NCBI RefSeq assembly: GCF_008327685.1
Contig: NZ_BDDE01000015.1
Location: forward strand, 186,001-250,000
Source of the DNA: Actinomadura sp. K4S16
GTDB taxonomy: Bacteria; Actinomycetota; Actinomycetes; Streptosporangiales; Streptosporangiaceae
Length of the DNA: 64,000 nucleotides
Direction: 5' to 3'
In this document: positions 25,213-33,559 of the stretch, in pieces
How positions within the stretch are numbered: the first letter of the stretch is position 1
Layout: each line of letters starts with the position of its first letter
Position numbers and translations under genes: made by a program
Notes under the pieces: generated by a model
Database searches by the model: none
Seen by the model: only the letters and a program-made list of their open reading frames with translations
What the model was told of the DNA's origin: nothing

Positions 25213-26712
25213 TTGGTGAAGGGGCCATCTCGGCGAACGACCGCGGCCTTGGCCGTCGCGATCCTGGCCGGGTCGCCCGGCGCCGCCTCCGCGTCCGCGT
25301 CCAAGGGGGCCGAGGAGGCCGGTGATCCGGCCGCCTCGGCGGGGCTGCGCGCGGTCGCGGCTTGTCCACAGCCCTCCCGGCCTGGCGCGCGGCCCGGTGA
25401 CCGCGGCACGCCCTCGCCGGGAGCGGCCGGCCTGGGCGACTCCTACATCAAGGACGCGGGCAACGGCGGCTACGACGTCGCCCACTACGACGTCGCGCTG
25501 GCCTACGCGGGCGTCAGGACGGGAGCGGTCGAAGCGACGGTGACGGTCACCGCGACCGCCGCGCAGGACCTCTCCGCGTTCGACCTCGACTTCCGCGGTC
25601 CGCGGATCACCGCCGTCTCGGTGGACGGCCGGGAGGCGGGCCACCGCCGCGCCGGCCGGGAGCTCGTGGTCACGCCCGCCGAGCCGATCAGCGCCGGGCG
25701 GACGTTCCGGACCACCGTCCGGTACGCGGGCAGGCCGCAGCCGGTCCGGGACCGGACATTCGGCACCTACGGCTGGACGCCGAGCAGGGACGGCGCCGTC
25801 GTGGCCTCCCAGCCGGACGGCGCGTCCAGCTGGCTGCCGGTGAACGACCACCCCAGCGACAAGGCCACGTACGCGTTCCGCATCACGGTCCCGCAGGGCC
25901 TGCGCGCCGTGGCGAACGGGCGGCCCGGCCCCGTCCGCGCCGGCGCCGCGGCCACCACCTACGAGTGGACCGAGGACGCGCCGATGGCGAGCTACCTGGC
26001 CACCGTCGCCATCGGACGGTTCGAGGTGCGGCGCACCGAGGCGGCCGGCGTCCCGGTCATCACGGCGGTGGACCCCGCGTTCCGGTCGTCGGCGAAGCGG
26101 CTGGAGAGCACCACCGCCCAGGTGCTGAGGTGGGCGGCGCCGCTCTTCGGCCCGTACCCGTTCGCGACCGCGGGCGGCATCGTCGACGACCCGAAGCTCG
26201 GCTACGCCCTGGAGACGCAGGAGCGCCCGCTCTACGGCGGGTTCGCGCCGGACGAGGGCTTCGTCGTCCACGAGATGGCCCACCAGTGGTTCGGCGACAG
26301 CGTCGGGCTGTGCGACTGGAGCGACATCTGGCTCAACGAGGGCTTCGCGACCTACGCCGAGTGGCTGTGGCGCGAGCGCACCGGCAAGGACTCCGCCCAG
26401 AAGATCTTCAAGCGGTACTACGCGCGGGCCGCGGGTTCGCCGGTCTTCCGGCCGCCGCCGGGCGCGCCCGGGGCCGCGAAGATGTTCGGCTACTCCGTCT
26501 ACATCCGGGGCGCGATGACCTTGCAGGCGCTCCGGAACCGGGTCGGCGACAGGGCGTTCTTCACGATCCTGCGGACCTGGACGGCCGAGCACCGCCACTC
26601 CACCGCCACGACGGCGCAGTTCGCCGCGCTGGCCGAGCGGGTGTCGGGCCAAAGGCTCACGACTCTGTTCCAGGCATGGCTCCGCGCGGATACCAAACCG
26701 CGGACTTGGTGA
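25213..26712 (+). CDS. Secreted M1 family metallopeptidase (second of three)
   Basis: A 499-residue paralogue of its neighbours. The signal peptide (TTAALAVAILAGSPGAASASA) ends in an AxA-type site. A loosely conserved linker contains one Cys. The mature part opens GDSYIKDAGNGGYDVAHYDV and carries HEMAHQWFGDS plus WLNEGFATYAEWLW, the full zinc and catalytic set. No C-terminal ERAP-like domain. The start is TTG 25213 or GTG 25216; neither has a good ribosome site, so it may depend on upstream translation. It lies 100 bp after the first copy. Confidence 0.87.
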   Translation: MVKGPSRRTTAALAVAILAGSPGAASASASKGAEEAGDPAASAGLRAVAACPQPSRPGARPGDRGTPSPGAAGLGDSYIKDAGNGGYDVAHYDVALAYAGVRTGAVEATVTVTATAAQDLSAFDLDFRGPRITAVSVDGREAGHRRAGRELVVTPAEPISAGRTFRTTVRYAGRPQPVRDRTFGTYGWTPSRDGAVVASQPDGASSWLPVNDHPSDKATYAFRITVPQGLRAVANGRPGPVRAGAAATTYEWTEDAPMASYLATVAIGRFEVRRTEAAGVPVITAVDPAFRSSAKRLESTTAQVLRWAAPLFGPYPFATAGGIVDDPKLGYALETQERPLYGGFAPDEGFVVHEMAHQWFGDSVGLCDWSDIWLNEGFATYAEWLWRERTGKDSAQKIFKRYYARAAGSPVFRPPPGAPGAAKMFGYSVYIRGAMTLQALRNRVGDRAFFTILRTWTAEHRHSTATTAQFAALAERVSGQRLTTLFQAWLRADTKPRTW

Positions 26713-26754
26713 CCCGAAGCCGGATCCGGCCACAAAAACCTCACGTCAAAGGCA

Positions 26755-26770
26755 GATTCGATATCAAATC
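26755..26770. promoter_or_regulatory. Near-palindrome GATTCGATATCAAATC
   Basis: A 16-bp element symmetric at seven of eight positions lies in an AT-richer gap of 135 bp, about 80 bp before the third M1 gene. It could be an operator. Confidence 0.35.
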
Positions 26771-26850
26771 GCGCTTGTGCGGACCCGGTTCACGAGAAAG
26801 TCTTTGAGCGCGGTTATCACGTTCCACCGAGGCTACCGAGGACGAGCTTG

Positions 26851-28272
26851 ATGAGCAGAACCCCCAGAGCGCTGGCCGCCGTGACGCTGGGCGTCGCGGC
26901 GAGCCTCGCGGTGACCGCCGCGCCCGCGGGCGCCGCAGAGCGGTTCACGCCCGGCGCGCCCGGCGCGGGCGACCCCTACTTCCCCGACATGGGCAACGGC
27001 GGCTACGACGTCGCCCACTACGACATCGGCCTGAAGTACGACCCCGCGACGAAGGGGATCCAGGCGGTGACCCGCGTGACGGCGCGGGCGACGCAGAACC
27101 TGTCCCGCTTCGACCTGGACTTCCTCGGCCCGCTGAAGATCTCCTCGCTGAAGGTGGACGGCCGGGCCGCGTCCTACACCCGGACGGGCGCCCAGGAACT
27201 GGTCATCACCCCGCGCAAGGGGATCCGGGACCGCCGCACCTTCACGGTCACCGTGGCGTACTCCGGCGTTCCGCAGCGGATCGACGACGACACTCTCGGC
27301 ACGTCCGGCTGGGTGGCGACCAACGACGGCGCGGTGATGCTCAACCAGCCGTTCGGCGCGGCCGCCGTCTACCCGGTCAACGACCACCCGACCGACAAGG
27401 CGACCTACACCTACACGCTGTCGGCCCCGAGCGGCCTCACCACGCTCGCCAACGGCGACCTGCGCGCCAAGCGGACCGCGGGCGGCTGGACGACCACCCG
27501 CTGGGACGTCCGCAACCCGATGGCCAGCGAGCTCGCAATGATCGCGATCGGCCGGTACGACGTCGTCAGCGGGCGGACCAAGGCGGGCATCCCCAACCTG
27601 ACCGCGACCGACCAGGCCATGGCCGTCAAGGCCGAGGACGCGAAGAAGTTCCACGAGCAGACCGCCGAGGTCACGGACTTCCAGAACGCCCTCTACGGCC
27701 GCTACCCGTTCACCTCGACGGGCGGGATCGTCGTCAAGGCCGGGGTCGGCTACGCGCTGGAGACGCAGGGCCGTCCCGTCTACGACCTGGGCCGCCGCCC
27801 GGGCGCGATCCCGAGCACCAGCCTCCTCGCGCACGAGCTGGGCCACCAGTGGTTCGGCGACTCGGTGTCCCCGAAGAAGTGGGCCGACATCTGGCTGAAC
27901 GAGGGCTTCGCGACGTACTCCGAGTGGATGTACAGCGCGGCGCACGGCGGCAAGAGCGTCCAGGCGCTGTTCGACGAGACCTACGCCACGCCCGCGAGCG
28001 ACGACCTGTGGACGGGCAAGGTCGCCGACCCGGGCCGCGACCACATCTTCGACGGGCTCGTCTACGACCGCGGCGCCATGGCCGTCCACGTGCTGCGCAC
28101 GAAGATCGGCGAGAAGGCGTTCCTCCGGCTGCTGAAGGCGTGGCCGGCGGCGTACCGGTACGGCAACGCCTCCACGGGCGACTTCGTCCGCTTCGCCGAG
28201 AAGCTCTCCGGCAAGGACCTGGACGCTTGGGCCAAGGCGTGGCTCTACTCCGAGGGCAAGCCCGCCCTGTAG
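26851..28272 (+). CDS. Secreted M1 family metallopeptidase (third of three)
   Basis: A 473-residue secreted zinc peptidase. The Sec signal (RALAAVTLGVAASLAVTAAP) has cleavage likely after AGA. The mature protein begins ERFTPGAPGAGDPYFPDMG and shares NGGYDVAHYD with the second copy. Catalytic motif HELGHQWFGDS and WLNEGFATYSEW are intact. ATG 26851 has GAGGA about nine bases upstream. Unlike the second copy, it has its own AT-richer upstream region with a palindrome, so it may be regulated separately. Confidence 0.9.
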   Translation: MSRTPRALAAVTLGVAASLAVTAAPAGAAERFTPGAPGAGDPYFPDMGNGGYDVAHYDIGLKYDPATKGIQAVTRVTARATQNLSRFDLDFLGPLKISSLKVDGRAASYTRTGAQELVITPRKGIRDRRTFTVTVAYSGVPQRIDDDTLGTSGWVATNDGAVMLNQPFGAAAVYPVNDHPTDKATYTYTLSAPSGLTTLANGDLRAKRTAGGWTTTRWDVRNPMASELAMIAIGRYDVVSGRTKAGIPNLTATDQAMAVKAEDAKKFHEQTAEVTDFQNALYGRYPFTSTGGIVVKAGVGYALETQGRPVYDLGRRPGAIPSTSLLAHELGHQWFGDSVSPKKWADIWLNEGFATYSEWMYSAAHGGKSVQALFDETYATPASDDLWTGKVADPGRDHIFDGLVYDRGAMAVHVLRTKIGEKAFLRLLKAWPAAYRYGNASTGDFVRFAEKLSGKDLDAWAKAWLYSEGKPAL

Positions 28273-28308
28273 GGCCCCACCCTCACGCCGAGCCGGCCGT
28301 GCAGCCGG

Positions 28309-28477
28309 GGCCTGTCTCGAACTGGCCCCGGCCACGCACGCGAACGCGTGACCTGGCCGGTGGAGCGAAGCCGGAGGCGAGCGGAACCGGGCAGATCGCG
28401 AAGCGATGCCGCGTTCGCCCAGGCACGGTCACGTAGCGAGCCGCCAGGCGAGCGAAGTGGGCCGGGACTGTTGAAAC
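28309..28477 (+). repeat. Interspersed GC-rich repeat, copy 1
   Basis: About 170 bp lie between the third M1 gene and ilvA, which are convergent. A second copy starts at 50984. Roughly 95 bases, beginning GCGAACGCGTGACCTGGCCG, are identical between the two, and the flanks are similar. It is full of short inverted motifs of GAGCGAAGC type. There is no coding signal. Confidence 0.8.
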
Positions 28478-28482
28478 GCAGG

Positions 28483-29721
28483 CTAGCTCAGCGTGAGGGT
28501 GTAGCCCTTTTCGCGCAGGCGGCCTATGACGTCCTCGGAATGGTCGGCCCCGCGGGTCTCCAGGTGCATGAGCACCTCGGCCTCCTCGACATGGAGGCGC
28601 GCCGCCATGCGCTCGTGCATGACGTCCAGGACGTTGACGCCCAGTTCGGCCAGCTCGCTCAGCAGGGTCACCAGGGCGCCCGGACGGTCCTTCAGGCGGC
28701 AGCGGACCACGAGGTACCGCCCGGCGCCCGCGAGGCCGTGCCGCAGCACCTTCGACAGCAGCAGCGGGTCGATGTTGCCGCCCGACAGCAGCACCACGAC
28801 GGGCGGCTCGACGGCGTACGCGTGCTCCAGCAGCGCCGCCACGCCCGCCGCCCCCGCGGGCTCGACGACCTGCTTGGCGCGTTCGAGGCAGAGCAGGAGC
28901 GCCTGGGAGATCGACTCCTCGCTCACCGTGACGACGGCGTCCACCAGTTCGGTGAACATGGCGTAGGTCAGCTCGCCGGGGCGGCCGACCGCGATACCGT
29001 CCGCCATCGTGCGCTCGATCTCGATCTGGGTGGGCTTGCCGGCCGCGAGCGACGGCGGGAACGCCGCGGCCCGCTTGGCCTGCGCGCCGACGAGCTTGAC
29101 GTCGCCGCCGCCGGTCTCCTTCGCCAGCCCCTTCACCGCCGCCGCGGTCCCGGCCAGCAGCCCGCCGCCGCCCACCGGCGACACGATCGTCCGGGCCTCC
29201 GGGCACTGCTCCATGACCTCCAGGCCGATCGTGGCCTGGCCCGCGACGACGTCGGGATGGTCGAACGGGTGGATGAACACCGCGCCGCACTCGTCCGCGT
29301 ACTCCTGCGCGGCGACGAGGCACTCGTCCACGGTCGGCCCCGGGAAGACGACCTCGGCGCCGTAGCCCCGGGTCGCGGCGATCTTCGGCAGCGGCGCGCC
29401 GACCGGCATGAACACGGTGGCCTTGCAGCCGAGCATCGAGGCGGCCAGCGCGACGCCCTGCGCGTGGTTGCCCGCGCTCGCCGCGACCACGCCGCCCGCC
29501 CGCTCCTCCTCGCTCAGCCGGGCGATCCGCACGTACGCGCCGCGGATCTTGAAGGAGCCGGTGCGCTGCAGGTTCTCGCACTTCAGCAGGACGGGCCCGC
29601 CGATCTGCTCCGACAGCACCCGGGAGGGGATCAGCGGCGTGGGCACGGCCACCCCGCTCAGCAGCTCCCGGGCGGCGCGGACGTCGTCGACGCCGACGGA
29701 GGTCAGACCAGTTCTGCTCAT
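28483..29721 (-). CDS. ilvA: Threonine ammonia-lyase (biosynthetic/catabolic, ACT-containing)
   Basis: PLP enzyme that deaminates threonine to 2-oxobutyrate, the first step to isoleucine. RTGSFKIRGAYVRI holds the PLP lysine, ASAGNHAQGVALAA the substrate loop, and VGGGGLLAG the Gly-rich phosphate-binding turn. The C-terminal 75 residues (YLVVRCRLKDRPGALVTLLS) form one ACT-like domain, as in the 400-residue TdcB/IlvA short form. The 412-residue length fits that form. The ATG start follows AGGGG. Allosteric control by isoleucine or valine is likely but not readable from sequence. Confidence 0.93.
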   Translation of the reverse strand: MSRTGLTSVGVDDVRAARELLSGVAVPTPLIPSRVLSEQIGGPVLLKCENLQRTGSFKIRGAYVRIARLSEEERAGGVVAASAGNHAQGVALAASMLGCKATVFMPVGAPLPKIAATRGYGAEVVFPGPTVDECLVAAQEYADECGAVFIHPFDHPDVVAGQATIGLEVMEQCPEARTIVSPVGGGGLLAGTAAAVKGLAKETGGGDVKLVGAQAKRAAAFPPSLAAGKPTQIEIERTMADGIAVGRPGELTYAMFTELVDAVVTVSEESISQALLLCLERAKQVVEPAGAAGVAALLEHAYAVEPPVVVLLSGGNIDPLLLSKVLRHGLAGAGRYLVVRCRLKDRPGALVTLLSELAELGVNVLDVMHERMAARLHVEEAEVLMHLETRGADHSEDVIGRLREKGYTLTLS

Positions 29722-29795
29722 GTTCCCCTGTGAGGGGGCGACCCCCCACACCCCCCGGCTCGCTTCGCTCATTGAGTCATCCTCGCACGCCAGCC

Positions 29796-30740
29796 CTACC
29801 CCGCACTCCAGTAACGATCTTGGGCGTAGACCAGGGCCGCGGCGCCGACGAGCCCGGCGGTCTGCCCGAGCTCCGCCGGGACGATCCGCAGGCGGCGCGC
29901 GAACTCCATCCTGGCGTGCTCGCCGAACGCCTCCTCCAGGGGGTCGAAGAGCAGCGGCCCCGCCTGCGCCAGGCCGCCGCCGATCGCCGCGACCTCCAGA
30001 TCGCACAGGTGCGTCGCGGACGCGATCGCGATGCCGAGGGCGCGGCCCGCGCGGCGCATCGCCGCGCACGCGACCGGGTCCCCGCGACGGGCGTCCTCGG
30101 TCAGCTCCACGCCGGTGGCGTAGACGCTCCCGGGCCGCCAGCCCTGCTCGCGCGCCCACGCGACCAGCCCCGGCCCGCGGGCGACCGCCTCCAGGCAGCC
30201 GCGACCGCCGCACCCGCAGGGCGGCCCGCCGGGCTCGACGATGACGTGCCCGATGTGCCCGGCGTTGCCGCTCGCGCCGTTCACCAGCCGCCCGCCCAGG
30301 ATGAGCCCGCCGCCGACGCCAGTGGACACCACCATGCCGAGGACGTTGTCGTGCCCCCGCCCCGCGCCGAGCCAGTGCTCCCCGATCGCGACGCAGATCG
30401 CGTCGTTGTGGATGCGGACGGGCAGCCCCGGATACCGGGCCCGGAGCCGCTCGCGCAGCGGGAAGCCCCGCCACGCCGGGATGTTCAGCGGGGACACCTC
30501 GGCGGCGGGCCAGGTCATCGGCCCTCCGCAGCCCACGCCGACGCCCGCGAGGGGCGGATCGCCGGCGGCGGCGACGAGCGAGCCGAGCAGCGCCTCCAGC
30601 GCCCGCCACAGCTCCTCGCCGTCCACGCCCGGCGCGTTCGGGGTGGGGGCCCGGTCCTGGGCGGTGACCCGCCCGTCGGGCTCGACCAGCGCGGCGGCGA
30701 GCTTCGTCCCGCCGATGTCCACCGCGAGCACGGCGCTCAA
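29796..30740 (-). CDS. ROK family sugar kinase (glucokinase-like)
   Basis: A 314-residue ATP-dependent sugar kinase. The ATP-phosphate motif AVDIGGTKLAAALV is at the N-terminus, the catalytic Asp in RIHNDAICVAIGEHWLG, and the ROK zinc site in PPCGCGGRGCLEAVA. There is no N-terminal HTH, so it is a kinase rather than a NagC/XylR repressor. Glucose or N-acetylmannosamine-type sugars are plausible substrates. The start is TTG 30740, whose TTGA overlaps the stop of the upstream FIST gene, giving tight translational coupling. Confidence 0.9.
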   Translation of the reverse strand: MSAVLAVDIGGTKLAAALVEPDGRVTAQDRAPTPNAPGVDGEELWRALEALLGSLVAAAGDPPLAGVGVGCGGPMTWPAAEVSPLNIPAWRGFPLRERLRARYPGLPVRIHNDAICVAIGEHWLGAGRGHDNVLGMVVSTGVGGGLILGGRLVNGASGNAGHIGHVIVEPGGPPCGCGGRGCLEAVARGPGLVAWAREQGWRPGSVYATGVELTEDARRGDPVACAAMRRAGRALGIAIASATHLCDLEVAAIGGGLAQAGPLLFDPLEEAFGEHARMEFARRLRIVPAELGQTAGLVGAAALVYAQDRYWSAG

Positions 30741-31915
30741 ACGGCCTCCTCGGCCCGGCCGAACGCGAGGATCGAGGCGGTGAAGCCGTGCACGTGGTTG
30801 CGCCCCGCGACCGGGCCGATCTCCCCGGCCGCGAAGAAGCCGCCGACCCCGGCCGGGCCGAAGGCGCGGTCCAGCACCTTGGCGTCGTGGTCGGAGTCGG
30901 GGAACATCGCCTGGCCGCGGCCGTTGCAGGAGAACAGCAGCGCGCCCTCGACCGGCGCGAGGTCGAACCGCTCCAGCAGCGCGGTGAGGTCCTCCTCGGC
31001 GGCGCCCGCGTCCCGGACCTGGAACCGGACGGTGCGCCCCACGTCCACCACGTCGCCGATCGCGATGGCGCCGGTGTCGGTGTCGGCCCCCACCACGCCG
31101 CGGACGAGGAAGTCGCCGTGCTCGTGCTCGTCGGCGTACTCGTCCATCGCGACCCCGATCAGCAGCCCGCGCCCGGCGAGCTCCTGCTCCTCCTCCGGAA
31201 GCCCGAGGACGATCTGCTCCAGCTTCTCCAGCGCCGGCACCCCCGCCAGCTCGTACAGGACGTTCTCCTCGGCCCTGGTCACCACCATGTCCGGGCCGAT
31301 CGGGCGGGCCCCCTGGCTGACCACCGTGGCGGCGGCGACGGCCCCGCCGATCACCACGCCGACCGCGCCGTCCCGGTACACCTCGCCGCCGACGAACAGC
31401 CGGGCCTCGCCGAGCCCGGTCTCGCCGAGCCCGCTGCCCTCGGCCAGCCCGCCGACCAGCGGCAGCCCCGGCAGCGCGTCGTCCGAACGCTCCACGAACG
31501 CGTCCACGGGGAAGCTGGACGGGTCGGCCAGCAGCACGCCGACCACGTCGTCGTCCTGGGCTTCCGGCATCCCCACCACGATGAGCCGGTCGTCGCCCTT
31601 CAGCGTCTCCAGCCGGAACGCGTCGATCCGCGCGCCGGGCAGCACCGCCGCCCACGCGCTCACCGCGCCCCGCTCCTCCACTCCGCGCCCGGCCCCGATC
31701 ACACCGGACGCGCTGCACCCCAGCAGCAGCGCCGCCCCGGCCGCGTGCTGCGCCGCCTGCGCCGCGGCCTCGATCTGGTCCGGGTCGTCGCCCGTGACGA
31801 ACACGCACACCAGGTCGGGCGCCGCGCTCAGCGGCGCGAGCGCCTGCTCTACCGCCGCCGCGGCGGCGCTGGACAGATCGGGTCCGAGGGCCAGGCCATC
31901 ACCGAATCGCGCCAT
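30737..31915 (-). CDS. FIST N- and C-domain protein
   Basis: A 392-residue soluble protein with both FIST domains: the N part has LLLGCSASGVIGAGRGVEE, the C part has GALLFSCNGRGQAMF and GFFAAGEIGPVAGRNHVHG. FIST modules are predicted small-ligand (possibly amino acid) sensors usually fused to, or encoded beside, signalling proteins; the stand-alone form seen here is common in actinobacteria. ATG 31915 follows GAGGGAGG. It is coupled to the ROK kinase and divergent from the MoxR/VWA pair across a 155-bp gap. Confidence 0.88.
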   Translation of the reverse strand: MARFGDGLALGPDLSSAAAAAVEQALAPLSAAPDLVCVFVTGDDPDQIEAAAQAAQHAAGAALLLGCSASGVIGAGRGVEERGAVSAWAAVLPGARIDAFRLETLKGDDRLIVVGMPEAQDDDVVGVLLADPSSFPVDAFVERSDDALPGLPLVGGLAEGSGLGETGLGEARLFVGGEVYRDGAVGVVIGGAVAAATVVSQGARPIGPDMVVTRAEENVLYELAGVPALEKLEQIVLGLPEEEQELAGRGLLIGVAMDEYADEHEHGDFLVRGVVGADTDTGAIAIGDVVDVGRTVRFQVRDAGAAEEDLTALLERFDLAPVEGALLFSCNGRGQAMFPDSDHDAKVLDRAFGPAGVGGFFAAGEIGPVAGRNHVHGFTASILAFGRAEEAV

Positions 31916-32070
31916 CGGCGCCGCCTCCCTCACTCCGTTCGCCGGCTCCGTTCACACCTCCAGTCTCCCCCTCCGCGCCCGTTCCACCCAAACGTCGTCG
32001 GGATGGGACGGGACGGGCGAATCCCCGGCGGGGGTGCGATCGCGCGCACCGGCGACGTAGTGTCGATCGC

Positions 32071-33522
32071 GTGCGTTCATCCACACCACGCGAGTCCACA
32101 CCCGGCGAATCCGCCCCCCGCGAATCGACCCTGGGCGCGCTGCGCGCAGGCGGCCACGTACAGCTTTCCGTCAAGGCCGAGATCCGCCGCAACCTGCTCG
32201 ACCGGCTGAGATCCGGCGAGCCGCGCTTCCCGGGCATCCTCGGCTTCGACGACACCGTCCTGCCCCACCTGGAACGCGCCCTGCTCGCCGGGCACGACCT
32301 CGTGCTGCTGGGCGAGCGCGGGCAGGGCAAGACGCGGCTGATCCGCACCCTGGCCGGGCTCCTGGACGAGTGGACGCCCGTGGTGGCGGGCTGCGAGATC
32401 AACGACCACCCGTACGCGCCGGTCTGCGTGCGGTGCCGCCGCCTCGCCGACGAGCTGGGCGACGAGCTGCCGGTCGAGTGGAAGCACCGCGACGAGCGCT
32501 ACGGCGAGAAGCTCGCCACGCCCGACACCAGCGTCGGCGACCTCATCGGCGACGTCGACCCGATCAAGGTGGCGGAGGGCCGCACCCTCGGCGACCCGGA
32601 GACCGTGCACTTCGGGCTCGTCCCGCGCACCAACCGCGGCGTCTTCTCCATCAACGAGCTGCCCGACCTCGCCGAGCGGATCCAGGTCGCGCTGCTGAAC
32701 GTGCTTGAGGAGCGCGACGTCCAGGTCCGCGGCTACGCGCTGCGGCTGCCGCTGGACGTGCTGCTCGTCGCGTCCGCCAACCCCGAGGACTACACCAACC
32801 GGGGCCGGATCATCACCCCGCTGAAGGACCGCTTCGGCGCCGAGATCCGCACCCACTACCCGCTCGAACTGGACGCCGAGCTGGCGCTGATCCGCCAGGA
32901 GGCCGACTTCGCCGACCTCGCGGGCCTGCCCGCCGAGGTGCCGGACCACCTGATCGAGGTGATCGGGCGGTTCACCCGGCTCGTCCGCGAGTCGACGGCG
33001 GTGGACGCGCGGTCCGGGGTGTCGGCACGGTTCGCGCTGGCGGGCGCCGAGACCGTCGCGGCGGGCGCGGTGCGCCGGGCGGCGCTCACCGGGGAGGAGC
33101 ACGCCGTCGCGCGGGTCTGCGACCTGCCGGCCGTCGTGCCGTCGCTGATGGGCAAGGTGGAGTTCGAGGTCAGCGAGGAGGGCCGCGAGCAGGAAGTGCT
33201 GGAGCACCTGCTGCGCCGCGCGGTCGCCGAGACCTACCGGCGGACGCTGGGCGCCGCCGACCTCACCGGGCTGCTCGACAAGTTCGACTCCGGGGAGAGC
33301 GTGGAGTCGGGCGAGCTGGTGTCGGCGCGGGAGCTGCTGCGCCGCATCGGCCAGGTGCCCGGCCTCGCCAAGGTCATGGAGAGGCTCGGCATGAGCGGGG
33401 AGTCCCCCGGTCAGGCCGCCGCGGCCCTGGAGTTCGCCCTGGAGGGGCTGTTCCTCACCCGGCGGCTGTCCAAGGACACCGCCGAGGGACGGGCCGACGG
33501 GACGGCGACGTACCGGACGTGA
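32071..33522 (+). CDS. MoxR-like AAA+ ATPase (magnesium-chelatase ChlI type)
   Basis: A 483-residue ATPase with Walker A GERGQGKTRLIRTL near residue 92, a Cys pair in PVCVRCRRLADEL, Walker B-like GVFSINELPDL and sensor ANPEDYTNRGRIITPLKDRFG. AAA+ proteins of this type act as chaperones with a VWA partner, and that partner follows 37 bp downstream. The first 25 residues are a Glu/Ser/Thr/Pro-rich tract made of RESTPGESAP-like units. The GTG at 32071 has no clear ribosome site; a leaderless start is possible. The target complex is unknown. Confidence 0.88.
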   Translation: MRSSTPRESTPGESAPRESTLGALRAGGHVQLSVKAEIRRNLLDRLRSGEPRFPGILGFDDTVLPHLERALLAGHDLVLLGERGQGKTRLIRTLAGLLDEWTPVVAGCEINDHPYAPVCVRCRRLADELGDELPVEWKHRDERYGEKLATPDTSVGDLIGDVDPIKVAEGRTLGDPETVHFGLVPRTNRGVFSINELPDLAERIQVALLNVLEERDVQVRGYALRLPLDVLLVASANPEDYTNRGRIITPLKDRFGAEIRTHYPLELDAELALIRQEADFADLAGLPAEVPDHLIEVIGRFTRLVRESTAVDARSGVSARFALAGAETVAAGAVRRAALTGEEHAVARVCDLPAVVPSLMGKVEFEVSEEGREQEVLEHLLRRAVAETYRRTLGAADLTGLLDKFDSGESVESGELVSARELLRRIGQVPGLAKVMERLGMSGESPGQAAAALEFALEGLFLTRRLSKDTAEGRADGTATYRT

Positions 33523-33559
33523 CGCCGCGTCCCGAGGTCTCCACGCGCAAGGAGAGGCG

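Noticed and set aside
22050..25409. 1119-residue open frame on the minus strand
   Set aside because: It runs antisense to the RDD and M1 genes, is rich in Arg/Ala/Gly and has no domain; an artefact of high-GC codon bias.
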